A DNA stretch of 17,209 nucleotides from DASUBN01 sp036263155 (GTDB lineage Bacteria; Pseudomonadota; Gammaproteobacteria; Natronospirales; REEB76): the NCBI GenBank assembly GCA_036263155.1, contig DATAHN010000122.1, forward strand, positions 1 through 17,209, in the 5' to 3' direction. This document shows, piece by piece, positions 1-7,449 of the stretch. The number at the start of each line of letters is the position of its first letter. Position 1 is the first letter of the stretch. The notes under the pieces were generated by a model. It had not been told where the DNA came from. It saw nothing but the letters and a program-made list of their open reading frames with translations, and did no database searches. The position numbers and the translations under genes were made by a program.

Positions 1-1
1 T

Positions 2-226
2 CCCCATCTGCGCTGGAAATGCCGCAGAGGAATGAAAGAGCTGGATTTATTGCTGGTCAGCTATCTGGATTCCCGTTATCCCACCGCGCCCCTGGAAGAG
101 CAGGGCGCGTTCCGGGAACTCCTGGAGATGCAGGACCCAATCCTCTTCGCCTACGTCACCGGGCGTGAGCGCCCCGCCACCGAGGAGCTGTGCCGTGTCG
201 TCGACGCCCTACGGCGCACCTCTTGA
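2..226 (+). CDS. sdhE: FAD assembly factor SdhE (5'-truncated by window edge)
   Basis: SdhE helps attach FAD covalently to the flavoprotein subunit SdhA of succinate dehydrogenase in the cytoplasm. The reading frame is open back to base 2 and reads HLRWKCRRGMKELD, matching the conserved N-terminal W-x-C-R-R-G-M-x-E-L-D signature of the family, including the essential RGxxE motif. The internal ATG at 32 is therefore almost certainly not the start; about 10 residues or fewer are missing upstream. The remainder (ELLEMQDPILFAYVTG...) fits the family's small helical bundle with its D-P-x-L-F block, and total length would be close to the usual 80-90 residues. The 3' end overlaps the next gene, as in the sdhE-ygfX pairs of other gammaproteobacteria. 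Family assignment is firm; only the start is unseen. Confidence 0.9.
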   Translation, partial: PHLRWKCRRGMKELDLLLVSYLDSRYPTAPLEEQGAFRELLEMQDPILFAYVTGRERPATEELCRVVDALRRTS

Positions 227-629
227 GCTCCTGGTGAGGCCCTCGCGCCTCACCGCCGTGTTCCTCTGCCTCATGCACTCCTTGGCTGCACTGGTGTGCC
301 TGCCACTGCCCCTGGCGCCGGTGACCCGCATCGGGCTGCTGGTCGCCATCATCTGCGCCTTCGTCTGGAACATGTACGTGTTCATGCAGCGCACGCCGAA
401 GCGGCTGCACTGGTCGCCGGAGGCGGGCTGGAACATGACCGACCGGCACGGCGTCGAGCACGCGCTCAAGCCGCTGCCGGAGGCCTACATCGGCAACTGG
501 CTGGTGGTGGCGTACTTCCGGGATGAGGGCGACAAGAAACGGACCGTGATGCTGGCCCAGGACAGCGTGCGGGCGGAGGGGTTCCGGCGCCTTAAGGTAT
601 TGCTGCGTTACGGAACACCTAAAGCCTGA
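195..629 (+). CDS. YgfX/CptA-like inner-membrane protein
   Basis: Small membrane protein of the YgfX (CptA) type, commonly encoded directly after sdhE. The family has been described as a toxin partner of SdhE acting on cytoskeletal proteins, but that role is disputed and nothing here proves it. I see two hydrophobic helices near the N-terminus (LTAVFLCLMHSLAALVCL and IGLLVAIICAFVWNMYVF), then a soluble beta-rich tail with the family-like W...G.W pattern and an ending such as DSVRAEGFRRLKVLLRY. I chose the GTG at 195 because GAGGAG sits 7 bases upstream, giving 144 residues and a 32-base overlap with sdhE. An upstream GTG at 165 is possible but has no comparable ribosome binding site. Its stop directly abuts the stop of the convergent nadB. 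Confidence 0.8.
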   Translation: MSSTPYGAPLELLVRPSRLTAVFLCLMHSLAALVCLPLPLAPVTRIGLLVAIICAFVWNMYVFMQRTPKRLHWSPEAGWNMTDRHGVEHALKPLPEAYIGNWLVVAYFRDEGDKKRTVMLAQDSVRAEGFRRLKVLLRYGTPKA

Positions 630-2261
630 TCAGCGCCAGTTCACCTGCAGGTTGCTACCGGCGAAGTTCGGCGGGACCAGCACGGTGTTCTGTGGAATGC
701 GCTTCTTGTCCGCCTCGGGATAGTCGAGGGTGTAATGCAGGCCGCGGCTCTCGCGGCGGCGCTGGGCCGACTGGATGATGAGGCTCGCCACCAGCGTCAG
801 GTTTCGCAGCTCGACGAGGTCACCGTTGATGCGGAAGTTGCCGTAGTACTCCTCGATCTCGTGCTGCAGGAGTTCGGTGCGGGAGAGGGCGCGCTTCAGG
901 CGCTTGTCGGTGCGCACGATGCCCACGTAGTCCCACATGAAGTGCCTAAGCTCGCTCCAGTTGTGGGACACCACCACCTCCTCGTCGGAGTCCGTCACGC
1001 GGCTCTCGTCCCAGTCCGGGAGCTTTTTCGGCAGATCCGCACCGCCGGCCTGGGCCTCGATGTCCGCCGCCGCGGCGAAGCCGAACACGATGCACTCCAG
1101 CAGCGAGTTGCTGGCCATGCGATTGGCGCCGTGCAGGCCCGTGAACGCGGTCTCGCCGACGGCGTAGAGGCCCGGCAGGTCGGTGCGGCCGGCGAGGTCC
1201 GTGAGCACGCCGCCGCAGGTGTAGTGCGCCGCCGGCACCACCGGGATCGGCCCCTTCGTCATGTCGTAGCCGTACTCGAGGCAGCGGGCATGGATGGTGG
1301 GGAAGTGCTCGCGGATGAAGTCCGCGGGCCGGTGGCTGATGTCCAGTAGCACGTGGTCTGACCCTAAGCGCTTCATCTCATGGTCGATGGCGCGAGCCAC
1401 GATGTCGCGCGGCGCGAGCTCGCCGCGCTTGTCGAAGCGCTGCATGAAGGGCGTGCCGTCCGGCAGCAGCAACTTGCCGCCTTCCCCGCGCACCGCCTCC
1501 GAGATCAGGAACGACTTCGCGCGCGGGTGGTAGAGGCAGGTCGGGTGGAACTGCATGAACTCCATGTTCCCCATGCGGCAGCCGGCGCGCCAGGCCATGG
1601 CGATACCGTCGCCGGTGGAGCCGTCCGGGTTGCTGGTGTAGAGATAGACTTTGTTGGCGCCGCCGCTCGCGAGCACCACGTGGCGCGCCGCCACGGTCCG
1701 CACCTTCCGCTTCCGGCGGTCCAGGAGGTAGGCACCGTAGCAGCGGGGCTCCGGCAGGCCGAGCTTGGCCGCGGTGATGAGGTCCACCGCCATGTGGTGC
1801 TCCAGCAGCGTCACGTTGCCGCGCTTCCTCACCAGTTCTTCCAGTGTGGTCTCGATGGCGCGGCCGGTGGCGTCGGCGGCGTGCACCACGCGCCGGTGGC
1901 TGTGGCCGCCCTCGCGGGTGAGGTGGTAGGCGCCCAGCGCTTCCTCGTCGCGGGTAAATTTCACGCCCTGCTCGATGAGCCAGCGGATGCAGGAAGGCCC
2001 CTGCTCGACGACATATCTCACGGTGGCCGGGGTGGAGAGGCCGGCGCCGGCATTGAGGGTGTCCTCGATGTGGGACTCGATGGAATCGGCCTCGTCCAGC
2101 ACCGCCGAGATGCCGCCCTGGGCGTAGAGGGTGCTGCCCTCCGTCAGGGGGCCCTTGGAGACCAGCCCGACGCGCAGGGAAGGGGGCAGGCGCAGGGCCA
2201 GGGTGAGGCCCGCGGCGCCGCTGCCGATGATGAGCACGTCGTAGGAGGCCGTCTGCTGCAT
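630..2261 (-). CDS. nadB: L-aspartate oxidase NadB
   Basis: Flavoenzyme that oxidises L-aspartate to iminoaspartate, the first step of de novo NAD synthesis, feeding quinolinate synthase NadA in the cytoplasm. At 543 residues it has the normal length. The N-terminal FAD motif GSGAAG is at residues 13-18. It is followed by STLYAQGGISAV, typical of the succinate dehydrogenase/fumarate reductase flavoprotein superfamily. Further family blocks are HPTCLYHP near residue 241, RGEGGKLLLPDG near 257, the HYTCGG block near 346 and the FAD-binding GETAFTGLHGANRMASNSLLE near 370-390, then a helical C-terminal domain. It lies tail to tail with ygfX and divergent from rpoE, an arrangement conserved in gammaproteobacteria. 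No clear Shine-Dalgarno precedes the ATG at 2261, but no better in-frame start is visible. Confidence 0.97.
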   Translation of the reverse strand: MQQTASYDVLIIGSGAAGLTLALRLPPSLRVGLVSKGPLTEGSTLYAQGGISAVLDEADSIESHIEDTLNAGAGLSTPATVRYVVEQGPSCIRWLIEQGVKFTRDEEALGAYHLTREGGHSHRRVVHAADATGRAIETTLEELVRKRGNVTLLEHHMAVDLITAAKLGLPEPRCYGAYLLDRRKRKVRTVAARHVVLASGGANKVYLYTSNPDGSTGDGIAMAWRAGCRMGNMEFMQFHPTCLYHPRAKSFLISEAVRGEGGKLLLPDGTPFMQRFDKRGELAPRDIVARAIDHEMKRLGSDHVLLDISHRPADFIREHFPTIHARCLEYGYDMTKGPIPVVPAAHYTCGGVLTDLAGRTDLPGLYAVGETAFTGLHGANRMASNSLLECIVFGFAAAADIEAQAGGADLPKKLPDWDESRVTDSDEEVVVSHNWSELRHFMWDYVGIVRTDKRLKRALSRTELLQHEIEEYYGNFRINGDLVELRNLTLVASLIIQSAQRRRESRGLHYTLDYPEADKKRIPQNTVLVPPNFAGSNLQVNWR

Positions 2262-2409
2262 GGGGGTGGCTTGGCCCGCCGGCCCCGGTGGGGGCTGCTA
2301 GACTAGCGGGCAGGGGCCCCTTCAAGCCCCCGGAAGGACGCGAAATATACTCGCATCCCCCTGTCCTGGCGAACTTTTTCCCCACCCGGTTGTCCATGAC
2401 CTTAGACCC
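2262..2409. promoter_or_regulatory. nadB-rpoE divergent intergenic region with candidate promoters
   Basis: This gap must hold promoters for both genes. On the plus strand, GAACTT at 2371-2376 followed 16 bases later by TCCAT at 2393-2397 resembles the sigma-E pattern (GGAACTT and a TC-rich -10) and would give autoregulation of rpoE; the implied leader is very short. A second plus-strand candidate is TATACT at 2346-2351 with a poor -35. On the minus strand, TATATT (complement of 2344-2349) with TTCGCC 18 bases upstream is a weak candidate for nadB. All of these are by-eye matches. Confidence 0.35.
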
Positions 2410-3018
2410 ATGAACATGCCCAGGCCCATAGTCGAACTTGAGCCTGGCAAGGCCGATGCCGACCAGGTGCTGGTGCGGCGCGTGCAGCGTGGCGACAAGG
2501 CCGCCTTCGACGTGCTGGTACGCAAGTACCAGCACAAGATCGTGAAGCTGGTCACACGCTACGTGCATGACAGCACCGAGGCCCTGGACGTGGCCCAGGA
2601 GGCTTTCATCAAGGCCTACCGGGCGATACACGGGTTCCGTGGAGACAGCGCGTTCTACACCTGGCTCTACCGGATCGCGATCAATACGGCCAAGAACCAC
2701 CTGGTGGCTGAAGGCCGCCGGCCGATGGAACGCGGCATGGACCTGCAGGACCCGGAGCAGTACGAACTGCAGGCCCGGCTGCGGGACGTGGCGACCCCCG
2801 AGCGGCTGCTGCTCACGGATGAGATCCAGCGCACGGTGGAGGAGGCGATCGCCGACCTGCCCGAGGACCTGCGCACGGCCATCGTGCTCAGGGAGCTCGA
2901 AGGCATGAGCTACGAACAGATCGCCGAGACCATGGCCTGCCCGGTGGGCACGGTGCGGTCGAGGATATTCAGGGCGCGTGAGGCGATAGACGCCAAGCTC
3001 AAGCCCCTTTTGGACTGA
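2410..3018 (+). CDS. rpoE: RNA polymerase sigma-E factor RpoE (AlgU-type)
   Basis: ECF sigma factor that directs the envelope-stress regulon, held inactive at the membrane by RseA. The 202 residues align closely by memory with E. coli RpoE. Region 2 contains ADQVLVRRVQRGDKAAFDVLV, QEAFIKAYRAIHGFRGDSAF and YTWLYRIAINTAKNHLV. Region 4 contains LPEDLRTAIVLRELEGMSYE, QIAETMACPVGTVRSRIFRA and REAIDAKL. There are about ten more N-terminal residues than in E. coli, so an internal start cannot be excluded; no strong ribosome binding site marks the ATG at 2410, and a second ATG lies at 2416. rseA follows after 15 bases, so the two are almost certainly cotranscribed. The divergent nadB neighbour is also conserved. 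Confidence 0.97.
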   Translation: MNMPRPIVELEPGKADADQVLVRRVQRGDKAAFDVLVRKYQHKIVKLVTRYVHDSTEALDVAQEAFIKAYRAIHGFRGDSAFYTWLYRIAINTAKNHLVAEGRRPMERGMDLQDPEQYELQARLRDVATPERLLLTDEIQRTVEEAIADLPEDLRTAIVLRELEGMSYEQIAETMACPVGTVRSRIFRAREAIDAKLKPLLD

Positions 3019-3033
3019 ACGAGAGAGAGAGCG

Positions 3034-3642
3034 ATGACCCAGAAGCTGCGCGAACAGATATCGGCCCTGGCCGACCACGAACTCCCGGAGGGCGAGCACG
3101 AGCTCCTGCTGCGCCGCTTCGCCGTGGAGAAGTCGCTGCGGCTGCATTGGGAGCGCTACCACCTCATCGGCTCTGCCCTGCGCAAGGAGCTGCCGGCGGT
3201 GGACACCCGCGGCTTCGCCGACCGGGTGATGGCCGTGCTTTCAGACGAGCCGCTGCCGGCCGCGCCGCCGGCCCGGCTCATGGACAAGCTGCTCAGGGGC
3301 GCCGCCGGGCTTGCCATCGCCGCCTCGGTGGCGGTAGTGGCCATCGTGGGCCTCAAGCATGGCGGTCACACCGGTGCCGCGCCCTCGGAGATCGTGCCGA
3401 GCAGCGTGGCGGGCGGCGAGAGCTCGCCCGTGGACCTCATGAACGATGCGAACTGGACCGGCGATCCGCTGCCGGCTTCCCTGGATAACGCGCTGGTGGA
3501 TCAGGAGGGCATGATGCCCCTGGGGATGCACGGCCTGCAGTCCCGCCGCTACCAGGCCAAGCCCAAGACCGATCCGGATGCGGCGGTGGAGGGGACCCAG
3601 GAAGAGACCCGGGACCGCCCCCGGCCCCCCCGCCAGTACTAG
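3034..3642 (+). CDS. rseA: Anti-sigma-E factor RseA (MucA-type)
   Basis: Single-pass membrane protein whose cytoplasmic N-terminus binds RpoE; stress-triggered proteolysis releases the sigma factor. The first 70 or so residues (LREQISALADHELPEGEHEL, LHWERYHLIGSALRKELP, FADRVMAVLSDEP) match the RseA N-terminal sigma-binding domain. A hydrophobic helix LLRGAAGLAIAASVAVVAIVG spans about residues 87-107, followed by a periplasmic region of roughly 95 residues that ends in a charged, proline-rich tail. Length (202) is close to the 194-216 usual for MucA/RseA. A purine-rich GAGAGAGAG tract lies just upstream of the ATG. The gene sits directly after rpoE. No rseB follows it here, so this anti-sigma factor may be controlled differently from the E. 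coli system. Confidence 0.93.
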   Translation: MTQKLREQISALADHELPEGEHELLLRRFAVEKSLRLHWERYHLIGSALRKELPAVDTRGFADRVMAVLSDEPLPAAPPARLMDKLLRGAAGLAIAASVAVVAIVGLKHGGHTGAAPSEIVPSSVAGGESSPVDLMNDANWTGDPLPASLDNALVDQEGMMPLGMHGLQSRRYQAKPKTDPDAAVEGTQEETRDRPRPPRQY

Positions 3643-3696
3643 GCTCCCGGGCCGCTATTGCGGCGTGCCTAAGCATCCACCACAATCCTGGCTCCT

Positions 3697-4338
3697 ATGC
3701 GAGCCATCGGCCTGTTCCTGGCGACCAGCCTCGCGACCACCCTCATGGGGGTATCGCAGGGTGAGTGCGCGCCGGCCGCGGCCCATATCCGGCCTATCCC
3801 CCTCGTGGTCACCGATGCACCCGCCCGGCCGGGCGTGAAGACCGGTCGTCTCTCGCCCATGCCCAATGGCTATGGCGATGAACCCGGCGATCGCTCCGCC
3901 TCCAGCACCGGCCACCGCAGCCATACCGATGCTGCGCCCAGCGAGGGCGGCTCCGGACAGAGCCCGGTGCGCAACCGCGTCAGCGCCTATTCCGCGGTAT
4001 TGGACACCTTGGGCAGCGCCCATGACGGCGGTGCCACCGGCGGCGGCGAAGCCCAGGGCCTCGGGCTCGCGTTACGACCGCTCACGGATGCCGAGCGCCG
4101 CGCCTTCGCGGTGGATGCCGGCGGCATCATCGTCACCAGCGTCACGCCGGGCGTCGGCATGCGCGCCGGCTTCCATGCGGGCGACGTGGTGCTGATGCTG
4201 GACGGCGTGGATGTGACCAGCACCGACCAGTTCTACAAGCTCGCCCGAGAGCTCCCCCATGACCGTCCGGTGCCGGTGCTGGTGCGCCGCCCGGGCAGCA
4301 ACCTATTCCTGCCCCTGGGCGCTCCGGCCCACCGTTGA
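3697..4338 (+). CDS. Secreted PDZ-domain protein, protease-less MucD/DegP-like remnant
   Basis: 213 residues. The N-terminus (MRAIGLFLATSLATTLMGVS) looks like a signal peptide with a likely cut soon after QGECAPA, so a periplasmic location is inferred. Residues about 27-110 are low-complexity, rich in Pro, Ala, Gly and Ser. Residues about 118-213 form one PDZ domain: LGLALRPLTDAERRAF, GGIIVTSVTPGVGMRAGFHA, GDVVLMLDGVDVTSTDQFYK and LARELPHDRPVPVLVRR. The last blocks closely resemble the second PDZ domain of the periplasmic serine protease MucD/DegP, which in related bacteria follows rseA at this place. There is no trypsin-like His-Asp-Ser domain and no first PDZ. It may bind unfolded outer-membrane-protein C-termini or RseA without cutting, but that is inference. 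The ribosome binding site before the ATG is weak. Confidence 0.75.
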   Translation: MRAIGLFLATSLATTLMGVSQGECAPAAAHIRPIPLVVTDAPARPGVKTGRLSPMPNGYGDEPGDRSASSTGHRSHTDAAPSEGGSGQSPVRNRVSAYSAVLDTLGSAHDGGATGGGEAQGLGLALRPLTDAERRAFAVDAGGIIVTSVTPGVGMRAGFHAGDVVLMLDGVDVTSTDQFYKLARELPHDRPVPVLVRRPGSNLFLPLGAPAHR

Positions 4339-4583
4339 CCGGTCTCACGCTCTACCACCGCCCGGGTTGCCACCTCTGCGAGCAGATGCTCGCGGCGATC
4401 TATTTCCACTATGGCGACGAGATCGAGGTCGCCCTGGTGAACGTGGACGGGGATCCGGCTCTGAAGCAGCGCTATGGCACCCGCATCCCGGTGCTGGCGG
4501 CGGGGGAGCGGGTGATCTGCGAAGGGCGGCTGGACGAGGCGGCCCTGCAAGGCTATTTCCACCAGAAGGCCGGCCTCGCGTGA
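4335..4583 (+). CDS. Glutaredoxin/thioredoxin-fold family protein (DUF836-like)
   Basis: Small cytoplasmic protein of 82 residues with a thioredoxin fold: TLYHRPGCHLCEQML carries the redox motif C12-H-L-C15, and GTRIPVLAAGERVICEG carries the cis-proline after the central strand. This is the glutaredoxin-like family often encoded just before lepA in Pseudomonas and Xanthomonas relatives; its physiological substrate is not established. The start is a TTG whose last two bases are part of the TGA stop of the PDZ gene (TTGA overlap), implying translational coupling. No signal peptide is seen. Function as a thiol-disulfide oxidoreductase is a family inference; the CxxC motif is directly visible. 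Confidence 0.85.
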   Translation: MTGLTLYHRPGCHLCEQMLAAIYFHYGDEIEVALVNVDGDPALKQRYGTRIPVLAAGERVICEGRLDEAALQGYFHQKAGLA

Positions 4584-4641
4584 GGGGCTAAGTCACTGAT
4601 TCGCCGACGGTACGTCCCTGTATCGTCATACTCCAAACCGT

Positions 4642-4680
4642 TATAATGCGCTGTCCCGCAAGGCCTTTTGGCCGGCGGGG
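4642..4680 (+). promoter_or_regulatory. Candidate promoter -10 and leader stem-loop for the lepA operon
   Basis: A perfect TATAAT at 4642-4647 lies in the 210-base gap before lepA; the -35 region at the right distance (CTGTAT, 4618-4623) is weak. Just downstream, where RNA would begin, CCCGC (4655-4659) pairs with GCGGG (4675-4679) around an inner GGCC-TTTT-GGCC stem. A second imperfect stem pairs CCCTA near 4692 with TAGGG near 4708. The rest of the gap shows nothing else I can name. Confidence 0.5.
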
Positions 4681-4793
4681 CATGAACGGGGCCCTACCTG
4701 AATATATTAGGGGCCTGCCCGGCTTCCAGGCGACCACCTCCGGCGTCCGAAAAGCTCACCCAGATCAGTAAAAGTATCGGCACGCCCGTGGAC

Positions 4794-6587
4794 ATGCAGC
4801 GCATCCGCAATTTCTCCATCATCGCCCACATCGATCACGGCAAATCCACGCTCGCCGACCGCTTCATCCAGTTCTGCGGCGGCCTCGAGGCGCGCGAGAT
4901 GGAGGAGCAGGTGCTGGACTCGAACCCCATCGAGCGCGAGCGCGGCATCACCATCAAGGCCCAGAGCGTCTCGCTGCGCTTCAAATCGAAGGATGGCCAG
5001 ACCTACCAGCTCAATTTCATCGATACCCCGGGTCATGTGGACTTCTCCTACGAGGTGTCCCGCTCGCTGGCCGCCTGCGAGGGCGCGCTGCTGGTGGTGG
5101 ATGCCTCCCAGGGCGTGGAGGCCCAGAGCGTCGCCAACTGCTATACCGCGCTGGACCAGGGCCTGGAGGTCATGCCAGTCCTGAACAAGATCGACCTGCC
5201 CAACGCCGAGCCGGACAAGGTGGCGGAGGAGATCGAGGAGATCATCGGCATCGGTGCTACCGACGCGGTGCGCGTCAGTGCCAAGACCGGCCTCGGCGTG
5301 CCGGAACTGCTGGAGGAACTGGTCAAGCGCATCCCGCCGCCCAAGGGCGACGCCAATGCGCCGCTGCAGGCGCTCATCATCGATTCCTGGTTCGACAACT
5401 TCGTGGGCGTGGTGTCGCTGGTGCGCGTGGTGAACGGCAGCATCAAGCCGCGCCAGAAGCTCCTGGTCATGTCCACCGGCCGCGCCCATGAAGTGGCGCG
5501 GGTGGGCATCTTCACCCCCAAGATGGGCGACACCGAGGGGCTGACCGCAGGCGACGTGGGCTACGTCATCGCCGGCATCAAGGAGATCGACGGTGCGCCG
5601 GTGGGCGACACCTTCACTTCAGCCGACAAGCCCTCCAGCTCGCCGCTGCCCGGTTTCAAGCAGGTGCAGCCGCGCGTGTTCGCCGGCATGTTCCCCATCA
5701 GCTCCGACGACTACGAGAACTTCCGCGAGGCGCTGCGCAAGCTGCGCCTGAACGACTCGGCGCTGCACTTCGAGCCTGAGACCTCCACCGCGCTCGGCTT
5801 CGGCTTCCGCTGCGGCTTCCTCGGCATGCTGCACATGGAGATCGTGCAGGAGCGCCTGGAGCGCGAGTACAACCTGAGCCTCATCACCACCGCGCCGACC
5901 GTGGTCTACGAAGTGCTGACCACCGGGGGCGAGACGCTGTACGTGGACAACCCGTCCAAGCTGCCGCAGGTCGACCGTATCGACGAGATCCGCGAGCCCA
6001 TCATCACCGCCAACATCCTGGTGCCCCAGGAGTACGTGGGCAACGTCATGACGCTGTGCCAGGAGAAGCGCGGCGTGCAGAAGAAGATGCTGTACCACGG
6101 CAGCCAGGTGGCCATGGCCTACGAGATGCCGCTCAACGAAGTGGTGATGGATTTCTTCGACCGGCTCAAGTCCTCCAGCCGCGGCTACGCTTCCTTCGAT
6201 TACGTGTTCGAGCGTTTCCAGGCGGCGCCCCTGGTCAAGCTGGACCTTCTCATCAATGGCGACCGCGTGGATGCGCTCTCGCTCATCGTGCACAAGGACA
6301 GTGCCTACGTGCGCGGACGCGACTTGTGCGAGAAGATGCAGGAGCTGATCCCGCGGCAGATGTTCGAGGTGGCGGTGCAGGCGGCGATCGGTTCGCACAT
6401 CATCGCGCGCACCTCCGTGAAGGCCTTGCGCAAGAACGTCACCGCCAAATGCTACGGCGGCGACATCACCCGCAAGCGCAAGCTGCTGGAGAAGCAGAAG
6501 GAAGGCAAGAAGCGCATGAAACAGATCGGCACGGTGGAGATCCCGCAGGAGGCGTTCCTGGCCGTCCTGCACGTGGGCAAGAAGTAA
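4794..6587 (+). CDS. lepA: Elongation factor 4 (LepA), back-translocating GTPase
   Basis: Ribosome-associated GTPase that acts during translation and subunit biogenesis. The start MQRIRNFSIIAHIDHGKSTL is nearly the family's invariant N-terminus, so I prefer the ATG at 4794 over a GTG two codons earlier at 4788; the product is 597 residues, the usual size. Visible G motifs: AHIDHGKS (residues 11-18), the switch RERGITIKAQ, DTPGHVDF, and NKID. Domain II, the EF-G-like domains (GFGFRCGFLGMLHMEI) and the LepA-specific C-terminus (KRKLLEKQKEGKKRMKQIGT) are all present. It heads a long operon with lepB 13 bases downstream, an association conserved across proteobacteria. Confidence 0.98.
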   Translation: MQRIRNFSIIAHIDHGKSTLADRFIQFCGGLEAREMEEQVLDSNPIERERGITIKAQSVSLRFKSKDGQTYQLNFIDTPGHVDFSYEVSRSLAACEGALLVVDASQGVEAQSVANCYTALDQGLEVMPVLNKIDLPNAEPDKVAEEIEEIIGIGATDAVRVSAKTGLGVPELLEELVKRIPPPKGDANAPLQALIIDSWFDNFVGVVSLVRVVNGSIKPRQKLLVMSTGRAHEVARVGIFTPKMGDTEGLTAGDVGYVIAGIKEIDGAPVGDTFTSADKPSSSPLPGFKQVQPRVFAGMFPISSDDYENFREALRKLRLNDSALHFEPETSTALGFGFRCGFLGMLHMEIVQERLEREYNLSLITTAPTVVYEVLTTGGETLYVDNPSKLPQVDRIDEIREPIITANILVPQEYVGNVMTLCQEKRGVQKKMLYHGSQVAMAYEMPLNEVVMDFFDRLKSSSRGYASFDYVFERFQAAPLVKLDLLINGDRVDALSLIVHKDSAYVRGRDLCEKMQELIPRQMFEVAVQAAIGSHIIARTSVKALRKNVTAKCYGGDITRKRKLLEKQKEGKKRMKQIGTVEIPQEAFLAVLHVGKK

Positions 6588-6600
6588 CAAGGGGCTGACG

Positions 6601-7407
6601 ATGCATTTCGACTTCGAAGCGATCCTGACCCTGGCTACCGCGTTCACGGGTGTGGTGTGGCTGGTGGACGCGTTGTACTTCGCGCCGCGCCGCCGCAAGG
6701 CCGTACCCCCGGCGCTGGGCGTGGACGGCGTGGAGGCGCCGGGGCCGCGCGAGCCCATGCTGGTGGACTACTCAAGGTCCTTCTTCCCGGTGATCCTCCT
6801 GGTGCTGGTGCTGCGCTCGTTCCTGGCGGAGCCCTTCCACATCCCGTCCTCGTCCATGGTGCCGACCCTGGAGCAGGGCGACTTCATCCTGGTGAACAAG
6901 TTCACCTACGGCATCCGCCTGCCGGTGCTGCATACCAAGATCATCCCGCTGGGCGAACCCAAGCGCGGCGACGTGGCGGTGTTCCGCTATCCCAATGACC
7001 CGCGCGAGGACTACATCAAGCGCATCGTGGGCCTGCCGGGCGACCATATTGTTTACCGGGATAAAACGTTGTATATCAATGGCGTCGTCATGGCCAAGGA
7101 TGCGCTCGGCACCTACGCGGGGCCGGACCCCGAATCGCAGGGCTCCGCGCTGGCGCGCGAGCACCTGGGCGACGCGGCCCATGAACTGCTCACCAACCCC
7201 GAGCGCTTCGGCCGCGAGGGCGAGTGGACCGTGCCGGAGGGGGAGTACTTCGCCATGGGCGACAACCGTGACAACAGCAACGACAGCCGCTACTGGGGCT
7301 ACGTCCCCGAGGCGAACCTGGTGGGGCGGGCCTTCTTCATCTGGCTGAACATCGACGCGTTCGGCAACAGGGCACTGTGGCACCGCGTCGGCACCGTGAT
7401 CCATTGA
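6601..7407 (+). CDS. lepB: Signal peptidase I (LepB)
   Basis: Membrane serine-lysine protease that removes signal peptides from exported preproteins. 268 residues, shorter than the 324 of E. coli but usual for many bacteria. Two hydrophobic helices are visible at about residues 7-27 and 60-76. The catalytic serine is S85 in IPSSSMVPTL and the general-base lysine is K140 in DYIKRIVGLPGD. The signature MGDNRDNSNDSRYWG follows near residue 219. An AAGGGG ribosome binding site precedes the ATG. Oddity: codons around 7047-7080 are strikingly AT-rich against the surrounding GC-rich sequence, although the encoded protein (HIVYRDKTLYING) looks normal for the family; a possible internal promoter there is listed separately. 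Confidence 0.97.
   Translation: MHFDFEAILTLATAFTGVVWLVDALYFAPRRRKAVPPALGVDGVEAPGPREPMLVDYSRSFFPVILLVLVLRSFLAEPFHIPSSSMVPTLEQGDFILVNKFTYGIRLPVLHTKIIPLGEPKRGDVAVFRYPNDPREDYIKRIVGLPGDHIVYRDKTLYINGVVMAKDALGTYAGPDPESQGSALAREHLGDAAHELLTNPERFGREGEWTVPEGEYFAMGDNRDNSNDSRYWGYVPEANLVGRAFFIWLNIDAFGNRALWHRVGTVIH
7049..7077 (+). promoter_or_regulatory. Possible internal promoter inside lepB
   Basis: An AT-rich island in lepB contains TTGTTT (7049-7054) and TATATC (7072-7077) separated by exactly 17 bases, a plausible sigma-70 arrangement. Both boxes are imperfect (3 of 6 and 4 of 6 consensus bases). It could supply extra transcription of the DUF4845-rnc-era genes. Chance occurrence is quite possible. Confidence 0.25.
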
Positions 7408-7449
7408 CCATCTGACAGCGCGGCGCGCGCCGCACCTGGGAGAACAGAG

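Noticed and set aside
32..34. ATG at 32 as the start of sdhE
   Set aside because: Conserved SdhE residues (W-x-C-R-R-G) are encoded upstream of it in the same frame, so the gene begins outside the window.
1378..3162. A 594-codon open frame on the minus strand covering parts of nadB, rpoE and rseA
   Set aside because: It is antisense or out of frame to three clearly conserved genes and its translation is low-complexity Arg/Pro/Ala/Gly, as expected for open frames produced by high GC.
4655..4680. Stem-loop before lepA as a terminator of the glutaredoxin gene
   Set aside because: It lies just after the TATAAT box and has no T tract, so it is more likely part of the lepA leader.
5619..6758. A 379-codon minus-strand open frame opposite lepA
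   Set aside because: It is the shadow of the well-conserved lepA; composition is His/Leu/Val/Gly-biased with no recognisable motif.
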